Source: Methanomassiliicoccaceae archaeon UBA537 | GTDB lineage: Archaea > Thermoplasmatota > Thermoplasmata > Methanomassiliicoccales > Methanomethylophilaceae | Reading direction: 5' to 3' | DNA length: 16,848 nt | NCBI GenBank assembly: GCA_002504495.1 | Contig: DATC01000007.1 | Coordinates: 1 to 16,848, forward strand | In this document: positions 7,158 to 14,332 of the stretch, one piece after another | Layout of the letters: the number at the start of each line of letters is the position of its first letter | Position numbering within the stretch: the stretch's first letter is position 1 | Notes under the pieces: model-generated | Database searches by the model: none | What the model was told of the DNA's origin: nothing | Seen by the model: the letters and a program-made list of their open reading frames with translations, nothing else | Translations under genes and position numbers: made by a program

Positions 7158-7951
7158 GATGGGTCCCATGCCTTCTTTCCTGTGATCTCGAGGCGTCTCG
7201 ACACCAGCTTCTTCCCTTTGCCGGTCACTCCGTAGACGGGCACGGCGCTTCCGGCCTGCAGTATGCTGTCGCGTTCGCGAGCGACCTCGCGGATGTGCTC
7301 GGATGCGCAGGCCGTGATGATGTCGCAGACATCGAACGCCCTCTCCGCATCCTCTCTCGACATGCCGGTCGTGTGAACAAGGGCGATGACCGCATCCTCC
7401 CCGCAGACGCTCCTGATGGATCCGGCTTCGTCGACGGATGCGGTGGTGACGGCGATCCTCATGAATCCCATGTCGCGGGCCTTCCGGGCTCCCGCCGCCA
7501 TATCGATGGGGGTCGTCTCGGGGTCCAGTACGAACTGTTCCCCGATGGCATCGATGACGTTCCCGATGGGCGATGTGGATCTGATTCCGGAGATCCTTCC
7601 GCCCATGCCTTGGACTATCTCCGGGTCGCGGACTATCGCCGTCCCGCAGCCGTCCGCGGCCAGGACGACCGCGTCGAGCTCGCCGTCCCTGAGACCGGTG
7701 GAGAGCGTCTCCGAGATTCCGAAGGAGAGGACGTCCTTCATCCTGGTCTCCCTGTTCTCGGAGCACATTCCGAAGGACGAGATGCGGTACTCGATGTTCT
7801 CGCGGACGGTTTCGATGTCCAGCTCCTCGATGCCGCGGAGCTTGCGGAAGAGGGGGCAGTACTTGACCTTGGGCTCCGTGATATCCACGATCCTGCCGTC
7901 GCGTATGGTCACGCGGCTCAGTCCGAGACACTCCATCACATGATCGCCCAT
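7075..7951 (-). CDS. Methanogenesis marker protein 8 (DUF2099)
   Basis: This is a methanogen-restricted protein of unknown biochemical role. The N-terminal segment HVMECLGLSRVTIRDGRIVD and the following KYCPLF are typical of the marker-8/DUF2099 family. SSFGMCSENRETRMKDVLSFG, VLAADGCGTAIV and a TGKGKKLVSRR stretch near the C-terminus also fit. Homologues end just after the region that here reads DPPVPLL (about 7130). The uninterrupted frame instead continues antisense through the PIN gene to a TAA at 6791 (386 residues). Skipping one base near 7105 would end it at TAG 7075-7077, giving roughly the family length; a shift the other way gives TGA at 7080-7082. The start ATG at 7951 is preceded by a GGGGGCG stretch. 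It lies 22 bases after the cyclophilin gene on the same strand. Confidence 0.8.
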
Positions 7952-7973
7952 GAGAACGCCCCCTCTTCGTTTC

Positions 7974-8453
7974 TCACTCCTCGACGTCCACTTTCGTGAT
8001 GATGACGTCTTCGAGGGGTTTGTCGTTCCTGTCCGTCTTGACCTTGCTTATCCTGTCGGCGACATCCATGCCGGAGACCACGGTTCCGAAGACGGGGTGG
8101 GCGTAGGGGGTGCTGGGGTTCTCCTTGTCCAGGTACTTGTTGTCCACGGTGTTGATGAAGAACTGGCTGCCTCCGGTGTTGGGGCGGCCGGTGTTCGCCA
8201 TGGCGATGGTCCCCCTGACGTTGGAGTGCCCCTTCCCGAACTCGTCCTGGATGTTGTATCCGGGTCCGCCCATGCCGGTGCCGGTGGGATCTCCGCCCTG
8301 GATCATGAAGTCGGGGATGACCCTGTGGAAGATGATGCCGTCGTAGAATCCTTCTTTGGCGAGCTTGACGAAGTTGCCGGTGGTTATAGGCATGTCGTCG
8401 TGCATCCTGATGACGATGTCGCCCATCGTCGTGTGCAGTGTGACCTGAGTCAT
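7974..8453 (-). CDS. Cyclophilin-type peptidyl-prolyl cis-trans isomerase
   Basis: The 159-residue single-domain cyclophilin catalyses proline isomerisation during protein folding. The core is complete: FHRVIPDFMIQGGD with catalytic Arg44, GGPGYNIQDEF, MANTG, and GSQFFIN with Gln97 and Phe98, then HPVFGTVVSGMDV. It lacks a signal peptide and is therefore cytosolic. The Trp that makes animal cyclophilins cyclosporin-sensitive is not seen in the aligned C-terminal half, as in many prokaryotic members. The ATG at 8453 sits 25 bases from a TATA-like element, so the transcript may be leaderless. It is followed by the marker-8 gene. Confidence 0.95.
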   Translation of the reverse strand: MTQVTLHTTMGDIVIRMHDDMPITTGNFVKLAKEGFYDGIIFHRVIPDFMIQGGDPTGTGMGGPGYNIQDEFGKGHSNVRGTIAMANTGRPNTGGSQFFINTVDNKYLDKENPSTPYAHPVFGTVVSGMDVADRISKVKTDRNDKPLEDVIITKVDVEE

Positions 8454-8473
8454 ACCACATGGACCGAGCCGCT

Positions 8474-8482
8474 CTATTTATC
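8474..8482 (-). promoter_or_regulatory. TATA element of the cyclophilin gene
   Basis: Read on the minus strand this is GATAAATAG. Its centre lies about 25 bases upstream of the cyclophilin ATG, the expected distance from TATA box to transcription start. It overlaps the TGA stop (8481-8483) of the RFC gene. Confidence 0.5.
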
Positions 8483-9563
8483 ATCTTTCGGAAAGGGTTC
8501 CGGGGAATCGGTGCCTTCTTCTTCCGGTCATGGCCAGATAGGCCAGGAGATGCTCTATCTGGACCCTCTCTATCGGAGAGTCGGTCCCATTGGAGCCGCA
8601 TTCCGCTATCCTGTGGTCGGTCTCTCCGATCTTGTCTATGAGCCTGACCGTGTCCTGGTCCGGCAGTCCGAGCGCCAATGCGCGGGAGTGGACGATCTCC
8701 ATGATCTCGCGGCCGCTCATGCCTCCCTCGATCAGCATGCGGTCCAGCGATTCGCGGGCCTTGACGATGTCTCCTTTCAGCGCATCCTTGAGCATGGTGT
8801 CTGTCACGGCGACTGCGGGCGTCTCCGTCAGTCCGAATACGGTGTCGAGATCCACCGTTTTCTTGGATGATGCGGCGGCCTGGAGAATGCATAGCGCTCT
8901 TCTCATGTCGCCTTCCGAGGCCATGGCTATCCCGTCAGCGGCCCCTTCCTCCAGTTCGACTCCTTCGGCCTCGGCGACATAGGAGATCCTTTCCGATATG
9001 CATTGGGAGGGGATCGGTCTGAACGTCACATGGGCGCATCTCGAACGAAGGGGGTCTATGAGCATCGACGGGTGGTTGCAGGCCAGTATGAACGCGCAGT
9101 TGCCGGAATAGACCTCCATGGTGCGCCTGAGGGCCTGCTGCACGGGCCTGGACAGGGTATCGACCTCGTCGATGAGCACCACTCTGAATCCGACGCCGTC
9201 CAATGATGTGGTCGATGCGAACTCCCTGATGCGCCACAGCGGGCTGGAATCGCGCTTCACGACGGTCTTCACCACGGTGTTGCCGTCCCCGTCGTCGGTC
9301 TTCTGATCGACGGGACGCGCCTTGGTCAGGTCCGATGCGGACAGCTCCAGGTAGTTGCCGTCCAGCATCCCCTTCAGCACCCCGGATGCGACGATCAGCG
9401 CGCATGTCGTCTTCCCGGATCCGGGGGGTCCCGACAGGAGGATGTGCGGAAGCGCCTCTCCGGATGCGAACGCCTTAAGCCTCTCCACAGCGAGAGGCTG
9501 GCCCAAAACCTCGTCCAGCGATTTCGGCCTGTACTTCTCCATCCAGATGGAATCGGCGCTCAT
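8481..9563 (-). CDS. rfcS: Replication factor C small subunit (with insertion after Walker A lobe)
   Basis: This is a clamp-loader ATPase that opens the PCNA ring on primed DNA. Family features are the RFC start WMEKYRPKSLDEVLGQ, Walker A GPPGSGKTT (residues 45-53), Walker B VVLIDEVD, QQALRRTMEVYSGNCAFILACN and the SRC arginine-finger motif (LRSRCAHVTFRP). At 360 residues it is longer than the usual about 320. The extra length lies mainly between ELSASD and the REFA helix, where the family's short ERGI segment is replaced by about 30 polar residues. Halobacterial second small subunits carry an insertion at the same place, so this could be an RfcS2-type paralogue. I chose the ATG at 9563, preceded by GAGGGTG and giving the standard N-terminus, over the open frame to 9656. 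Confidence 0.92.
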   Translation of the reverse strand: MSADSIWMEKYRPKSLDEVLGQPLAVERLKAFASGEALPHILLSGPPGSGKTTCALIVASGVLKGMLDGNYLELSASDLTKARPVDQKTDDGDGNTVVKTVVKRDSSPLWRIREFASTTSLDGVGFRVVLIDEVDTLSRPVQQALRRTMEVYSGNCAFILACNHPSMLIDPLRSRCAHVTFRPIPSQCISERISYVAEAEGVELEEGAADGIAMASEGDMRRALCILQAAASSKKTVDLDTVFGLTETPAVAVTDTMLKDALKGDIVKARESLDRMLIEGGMSGREIMEIVHSRALALGLPDQDTVRLIDKIGETDHRIAECGSNGTDSPIERVQIEHLLAYLAMTGRRRHRFPGTLSER

Positions 9564-9583
9564 GCCACCCTCATGGACGAGAC

Positions 9584-9592
9584 GGTATAAGG
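9584..9592 (-). promoter_or_regulatory. TATA-like element upstream of the RFC gene
   Basis: The minus-strand reading is CCTTATACC, centred about 25 bases upstream of the RFC ATG. It lies in the 58-base gap after the nitrogenase-like operon. This suggests the housekeeping genes downstream have their own promoter and are not dependent on that operon. Confidence 0.4.
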
Positions 9593-9621
9593 ATTGACGG
9601 GGACGCGCCCCGTCGGTTTCA

Positions 9622-10917
9622 TCACGACCGGCCGCACCGGCACCGGGCAGTCGCATGCTCTCCGTCGTCGCATATCATGGAATTGGCGACACGGTCCAGC
9701 AGCATCAGCGCTCCGTGCATTCCCATGATTGACTTGGGCATGAGGTCCACCGAGTCCTGGGACGGCAGGGAGGCGTCGATGCCCGTCCTGCAGAGCCTCT
9801 GCGCCTCCAGCATCCTCACTTTGGATCCGGGTCCGATCATGACATCCGCATAGGATCCAGAGATGCTCATCCCCAGGGCCTCGGAGCATCCGATCCCGTC
9901 CAACGAGGCCTTCAGAGCGTCCATGCAGGCCGCATCCTCCTCGACGACGGAGACGGCTTGCGGCGCCATCCTGAACCATTCGGCCATGAATCCCACGAGA
10001 GCCTGCGCCACCGATGACTCCGCTTCCACGGAGTACGTCCTGCCCCTGAGCCTCTCGGCCATGGTCAGGGCATTGCGCATCCTCTCGGTCACGCGGGATT
10101 CGCATGCATCGATCCGCTCGAGGGCGGGCGTCGGATCCGCTCCGGTAGTCCTTCCGACCTCGATGATCAGAGCCCTGAGGGCGGAGAATCCCACAGGGGC
10201 CCCGAGGGGGCAGACGACCGTCGGGATCCCGAGCGCATCCTCGTACCACGCCGACAGCTCCCCGCAGTACTCGGGCATTATGCACACGTTGGCGCACGCC
10301 GACGAGGATTCACGGATCTGGTCCACCGTGCATCCGGAGCCGATGTCAGCGATCGTACGCAGCCCCATCAGCCCCAGCAACCAGTGGATCTCGTCAAGGA
10401 GATAGTCGCACCCTCTGGAGATGAACGGAACTCCGATCACATTGACCGCCCGGAGGTCCTTATCCCTCGGTTCGGCCAGCTTGGAGCAGACGGCCGTCAG
10501 GACACGGTCGAATCCGACGGAGAACGGCTCGGACATGTAGCATTTGCCTATGATGGCGACGTTGTCCGCCATGCCCTTCTCGAACGCCCTGTCCCAGAGC
10601 CTGTCCCCTATGAGCGATGCCCCGGGGGATTCGAGCAGCACGGCGAACCGGCTGTCGCGGATGGCGTCGAGCACCAGGTCCACCTTGTCCGCGGAGCCGT
10701 AGATGTAGTCGTAGGAGTCCACGAAGGTGCATGCTATCCTGGAGCGGTCCATGAAGAAGTCTCTCGGGTCCGTCGAGAACTCCCTGTTCAGGTACCTGTC
10801 AGACAGGCCCGCGCTGGTGTTCCTGCATCCGCCGGGTCCGTGGAGGAGGGTCGTCCCGTCGAGGACGCTCTCCGCGGCCAGCATCGATCCTATGAATCCG
10901 TCGTATCTCGTAGCCAT
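9622..10917 (-). CDS. Nitrogenase-like component-1 subunit (NifK/NifN/BchZ-like), second gene of the module
   Basis: The 431-residue protein of the nitrogenase component-1 superfamily is the expected partner of the NifD-like half of the fusion encoded just upstream. Family marks are TTLLHGPGGC (Cys31 at the second cluster-Cys position) and LLESPGASLIGDRL (the position of the third). GIPTVVCPLGAPVGFSALRAL and a C-terminal PKSIMGMHGALMLLDRVAN follow. Of the three NifK P-cluster cysteines only C31 is kept: the first position is near D6 and the third is Pro98. That one-Cys pattern matches BchZ of chlorophyllide oxidoreductase and NifN. The C-terminus ends in an unusual ARCRCGRS tail. ATG 10917 has a strong GGAGGGG ribosome binding site and overlaps the fusion gene by 28 bases, indicating coupled translation. 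Substrate unknown. Confidence 0.82.
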   Translation of the reverse strand: MATRYDGFIGSMLAAESVLDGTTLLHGPGGCRNTSAGLSDRYLNREFSTDPRDFFMDRSRIACTFVDSYDYIYGSADKVDLVLDAIRDSRFAVLLESPGASLIGDRLWDRAFEKGMADNVAIIGKCYMSEPFSVGFDRVLTAVCSKLAEPRDKDLRAVNVIGVPFISRGCDYLLDEIHWLLGLMGLRTIADIGSGCTVDQIRESSSACANVCIMPEYCGELSAWYEDALGIPTVVCPLGAPVGFSALRALIIEVGRTTGADPTPALERIDACESRVTERMRNALTMAERLRGRTYSVEAESSVAQALVGFMAEWFRMAPQAVSVVEEDAACMDALKASLDGIGCSEALGMSISGSYADVMIGPGSKVRMLEAQRLCRTGIDASLPSQDSVDLMPKSIMGMHGALMLLDRVANSMICDDGEHATARCRCGRS

Positions 10918-13007
10918 CGCAACCCCTCCATCCTGCATATCCTGACGAGCCTCGATGCAGCGTCCAGGCATCCGCGGTATCCGGCCACCCCGGTTCCAGC
11001 CTGGAGGTACGGCACGCCGTACGTCGACAGGTACCTGTTGGCCCCCAGGACCAGATCGGGCTTCAGCTCCTCGACCCTCTCGCGCATCTTCGCGGGATCC
11101 ATCCCGGTCATTATCCTGAACCTGTCCTCCATGCCGTTGGACTGCCGGCTATGGCTCCACACGGAGATGGTCGGGATGTCGATCTCGACGATCTCCAGTC
11201 CGATGAGATCCGCTATGTCGGTCATCCATCCTATGTCCATGGACATGGGGACCTGGACGAGGGCGCGTCTGCCTTCGAGAGCGCCCTTCAACGGTTCGGA
11301 AAGCTCCCGATACTCCTCCCTCATCCCGTCGATCGCTTCGCGGATCCTATCCTCGGAGACGCCCATGCGCCTTCCGAAGGCCGCTGTCCATTCCAGCGTG
11401 GCTGTTATGCCGCGCGGCATCGGATCCGGATAGAACGGGATCCCGCACGTCTCTTCCAGTATCCCCGCTTCGATCCTGACCGACGTCGCCTCCTCCGCGA
11501 GGACGTTGATGGAGCCCCTTCTGAGTCCGGCGATGTCGTCCATCGAGCTGTCGCACAGATACACGCAGTTGACCTCCAGCCCCAGCAGGTCGAATATGCG
11601 GAACGTGTCGTCGTTCCTTCTGGCCACAGGGTCGGACGAGGGTCCGTATCCGAGGAGGTTGACCGTCCCCTGCACCGGTTCGATGCCCATGTCCACGCAT
11701 CCTGCGAGCGCCCTTGTCGCCATGGCGCGGCAGTCGGCTCCCCCTCCGTTGAGCACGCCGTCGCATATGCACGGGACCACCCTGACTCCGGGATGATCGC
11801 GCTCGGCCTCAGAGCACACCCCGACGACGTCGTCTCCGATGATTCCCGGGACGCAGGCGGTCGCCACGAAGATCGTCCTGGTTCCCGATGCGATCCTCTC
11901 CTCGATCAGGTTCCTTAGAGGCTCCATGCCGCCGTAGATCGCGGAGATGTCCTTCAGATCGGTGGAGAACGCCCTTTCGTCCACAGGCCTCCTGTACCAT
12001 TCGCCGCATGCGAGGTGCATGTAGTCCTCCACGGACGCGAACATGCTGAGGCAGCTGCTCGGTCCGTGGATGATCACGTCGGAGTCCTCTATGTTCATGA
12101 ACATGTAGAATGCCGCACGGACGCCGCATCCCTGCAGAGCCTTGCCCCGACGGACGTTGGGGCATCTGAGTCGGGAAGGCGCAGGAGCGGAGCGCGGTAC
12201 GCGCACGCCCTTGGCTATGAGGTCGAGGGTCGCGTCGTCCACGGGAGATGCGGCGTAGCGCTCCCCTGTTCCGGCTATAACCTCCTCTACGGCATCGGCC
12301 ACGGAGGACACCGCCTTCGCGGCGCGGCAGTCGGGATCCATCTGCGAGACCGTCATGCCGCGGGATTCCGCTTCGGAGAACGCTCCGTCCCTGGGGACGG
12401 TCGCCACGATAGGAAGGCCCACGGCATCGGCGAAGTTCTTCACGTACTGGTACTCGCCATCGTTCCCGCGCGAGTTCAGGATGAGCCCGCCCATCCTCTT
12501 CTCCGTTCCGTCGTAGTTGCGCACTCCTTTCAGTATGTTGTTGGCCGCGTACAGGGACATGAACTCTCCGGACGTGACGATGAACACCAGGTCGGCGTAT
12601 TTCCTTCTCAGAGGGACGGCGAATCCTCCGCAGACGACGTCGCCCAGGACGTCGTAGACGACGATGTCCGCATCGGGGATCGCATTCTCGCGTTCTATGA
12701 AATCGAATGCAGTCAGGATCCCTCTGCCCGCGCAACCGACGCCGGGTTCGGGGCCTCCCGCCTCCATGCATACGACGCCGTTGGATCCGGTCGAGATCAG
12801 CCCTGTGTCGTCCTTCGACCCGGAATCTATATGGTCCAGGATGGTGGGCTGCGTGTGTCCTCCGAGCAGGAGACGGGTCGAATCGTGCTTGGGGTCGCAC
12901 CCTATCTGCGCCACTTTATGCCCTCTGCCTGCGAGCTGATACGACAGGTTGGCCGATATCGTGGACTTCCCGATACCGCCCTTCCCGTAAACGGCGATCT
13001 GAATCAT
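10890..13007 (-). CDS. NifH-NifD-type fusion: nitrogenase-like reductase plus catalytic subunit in one chain
   Basis: The product is 705 residues. Residues 1 to about 265 are a full Fe-protein domain: P-loop YGKGGIGKST (7-16), GCDPKHDSTRLLLGG as in group IV/CfbC-like proteins, [4Fe-4S] ligands C92 (GVGCAGRG) and C126 (LGDVVCGGF), and VTSGEFMSLYAANNI. After a linker of about 15 residues, a NifD/NifE-type domain (about 280-705) has three cluster cysteines, C294, C319 (HGPSSC) and C385 (ATACVPGIIGDD). Their spacing of 25 and 66 is nearly that of NifD. YLCDSSMDDI (C485) aligns with the NifD cofactor-Cys segment. The cofactor-His position (near YLQAG, about 668-671) has no His, so this is not a nitrogenase. 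The start at 13007 is set by the conserved MIQIAVYGKGG. The stop is TAG (10890-10892), the only amber stop among intact genes here. Confidence 0.85.
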   Translation of the reverse strand: MIQIAVYGKGGIGKSTISANLSYQLAGRGHKVAQIGCDPKHDSTRLLLGGHTQPTILDHIDSGSKDDTGLISTGSNGVVCMEAGGPEPGVGCAGRGILTAFDFIERENAIPDADIVVYDVLGDVVCGGFAVPLRRKYADLVFIVTSGEFMSLYAANNILKGVRNYDGTEKRMGGLILNSRGNDGEYQYVKNFADAVGLPIVATVPRDGAFSEAESRGMTVSQMDPDCRAAKAVSSVADAVEEVIAGTGERYAASPVDDATLDLIAKGVRVPRSAPAPSRLRCPNVRRGKALQGCGVRAAFYMFMNIEDSDVIIHGPSSCLSMFASVEDYMHLACGEWYRRPVDERAFSTDLKDISAIYGGMEPLRNLIEERIASGTRTIFVATACVPGIIGDDVVGVCSEAERDHPGVRVVPCICDGVLNGGGADCRAMATRALAGCVDMGIEPVQGTVNLLGYGPSSDPVARRNDDTFRIFDLLGLEVNCVYLCDSSMDDIAGLRRGSINVLAEEATSVRIEAGILEETCGIPFYPDPMPRGITATLEWTAAFGRRMGVSEDRIREAIDGMREEYRELSEPLKGALEGRRALVQVPMSMDIGWMTDIADLIGLEIVEIDIPTISVWSHSRQSNGMEDRFRIMTGMDPAKMRERVEELKPDLVLGANRYLSTYGVPYLQAGTGVAGYRGCLDAASRLVRICRMEGLRWLRDTTDS

Positions 13008-13303
13008 GTCCTTCCCTCTTCCAGGAATCCGGCTCCATGAGATCCTTCGATCCGAAACGACGGCACCTAAGGTCGTAATACTACAAATTACGTTGATTGG
13101 AGCAATCATCCAACATGATTGGTATGATATCCGCTTATATAATGTTCATCCGAAAGGGAAGCGGTTGGCTATGGCAAGATAATATATCGACGGGTGACGT
13201 TGGCTGTATGCTCCAATATGCTTCGCATGTCCGGGGCATCCGCGGGTGCAGAGCATTCGGGCGTCGCATCCGTGTCGAATCATGATCAAAGGAAGGTTAA
13301 TCG
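13008..13303. promoter_or_regulatory. Shared divergent promoter region of the nitrogenase-like and chelatase-like operons
   Basis: The 296-bp non-coding region lies between two divergently transcribed gene pairs. AT-rich elements are TTATATAA at 13135-13142, readable on either strand, and ATAATATAT near 13179-13187, a likely TATA box for the chelatase side with a leader of about 95 nt. An inverted repeat TGATTG-GAG-CAATCA lies at 13094-13108. TGATTGG occurs twice, at 13094-13100 and 13116-13122, 22 bp apart (about two helical turns). These sit where a repressor could control the minus-strand operon, or both. Near 13213-13223 is a small ATGCTTCGCAT hairpin in the leader. No known riboswitch was recognised. 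Confidence 0.55.
13094..13122. repeat. Candidate operator: inverted repeat plus helically phased direct repeat
   Basis: TGATTG and CAATCA (13094-13099 and 13103-13108) form a perfect inverted repeat with a three-base centre. A second TGATTGG begins 22 bases after the first. The 9-mer CGTTGATTG at 13091-13099 recurs at 16403-16411, past the end of the chelatase operon. Which regulator would bind is unknown. Confidence 0.45.
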
Positions 13304-14332
13304 ATGTCGGAGATCACCGTTTTCCCGTTCACCAGGATAGTCGGACAGGACGATATGAAGAGGGCGCTGATGTTGAACGTGGTGGATCCCGGTATCGGCG
13401 GAGTGCTGATCAAAGGGGAGAAGGGGACGGCCAAATCCACTACCGTGAGGTCGATGGGAGCCGTATTGCCCTTCCGCACGGTGGTCAAAGGATGCCCGTT
13501 CAGGTGCCAGTTCGACCGCAGGGACAGATACTGCCCGTACTGTCTGGAGAGGCTCGGAAAGGGCGAGGTCCTGGAACCTGAGGAGGTCAGGATGAGGGTG
13601 ATAGACCTTCCTCTATCAGCGACGGAGGACAGGGTGGCGGGAACACTCGATCTGGAGCACGTGCTGAAGACCGGGGAGAAGAGGTTCGAGCCCGGAGTCC
13701 TCGCCGCCGCCAACGGCAATATCCTCTACGTCGACGAGGTCAATCTCCTCGACGACCACCTGGTCGACCTCCTTCTGGATTCCGCAGCCATGGGAGTCAA
13801 CTACGTCGAGAGGGAGGGGGTGTCGTTCACTCATCCGGCCCGCTTCGTGCTCGTGGGTACCATGAATCCGGAGGAGGGGGACCTGAGACCTCAGCTCCTC
13901 GACAGGTTCGGCCTTTCTCTGGACATAAAGGGCGAGAAGGACGTGGCCAAGAGGGCCGAGGTGGTCAAGCGCAGGGTCCGGTACGACATGGATCCGGAGG
14001 CATACATCCAGGAATGCAGAGGGGAGCTCGAAGAGGTCTGCAGGAGGCTGACGGATGCCAGGAAGCTTCTTCCGAAGGTCAGGGCGGACGACGCCATCGT
14101 CGATGCCATCGTATCGGTCACCATCCATTTCGGAATCGACGGGCACAGGGCCGACATCACGATGCTGAAGGCCGCCAAGGCCAACGCCGCTCTGGAAGGC
14201 CGCACCGAGGTCGTCAAGGACGATATCCGCGCTGTGGCGGAGCTCGTGCTCTCCCACCGTCTCAAGAGGCGCCCGTTCGAGGATGCCGGTCTGGACAGAG
14301 AGGAGCTGGAGAGATGCCTGGAGAGCCTCTGA
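13304..14332 (+). CDS. ChlI/BchI-like AAA+ subunit of a Mg/Co-chelatase-family system
   Basis: The 342-residue AAA+ ATPase of the magnesium-chelatase family would remodel a metal-insertion subunit. Walker A is GEKGTAKS (38-45), Walker B with catalytic Glu is LYVDEVNLL (D144, E145), the arginine-finger region is LLDRFGL (about 199-204) and sensor 2 is GHRADI (R282). A four-cysteine insert, C64-x3-C68 and C77-x2-C80 (GCPFRC and YCPYC), resembles the cysteine-containing insert of other archaeal homologues and may bind a metal. ATG 13304 follows GGAAGG by seven bases. Its 3' end overlaps the next gene by 19 bases. No CobN/ChlH-type large subunit is in the window, so the metal and substrate are inferred only from the reductase operon opposite. 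Confidence 0.87.
   Translation: MSEITVFPFTRIVGQDDMKRALMLNVVDPGIGGVLIKGEKGTAKSTTVRSMGAVLPFRTVVKGCPFRCQFDRRDRYCPYCLERLGKGEVLEPEEVRMRVIDLPLSATEDRVAGTLDLEHVLKTGEKRFEPGVLAAANGNILYVDEVNLLDDHLVDLLLDSAAMGVNYVEREGVSFTHPARFVLVGTMNPEEGDLRPQLLDRFGLSLDIKGEKDVAKRAEVVKRRVRYDMDPEAYIQECRGELEEVCRRLTDARKLLPKVRADDAIVDAIVSVTIHFGIDGHRADITMLKAAKANAALEGRTEVVKDDIRAVAELVLSHRLKRRPFEDAGLDREELERCLESL

Noticed and set aside
6761..7999. A 413-residue PIN protein with a long C-terminal extension
   Set aside because: Everything after about residue 117 is antisense to the conserved marker-8 gene and has shadow-frame composition.
10890..13007. True Mo-nitrogenase (NifH/NifD)
   Set aside because: The FeMo-cofactor His position is not conserved, the partner keeps only one of three NifK cluster cysteines, and no nifE, nifN or nifB is nearby.
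10890..13007. Ordinary CfbC/CfbD of F430 biosynthesis
   Set aside because: CfbC and CfbD are separate and CfbD works as a homodimer; here the subunits are fused and a distinct second component-1 protein follows. The N-terminal motif does resemble group IV/CfbC proteins, so a functional substitute is not excluded.
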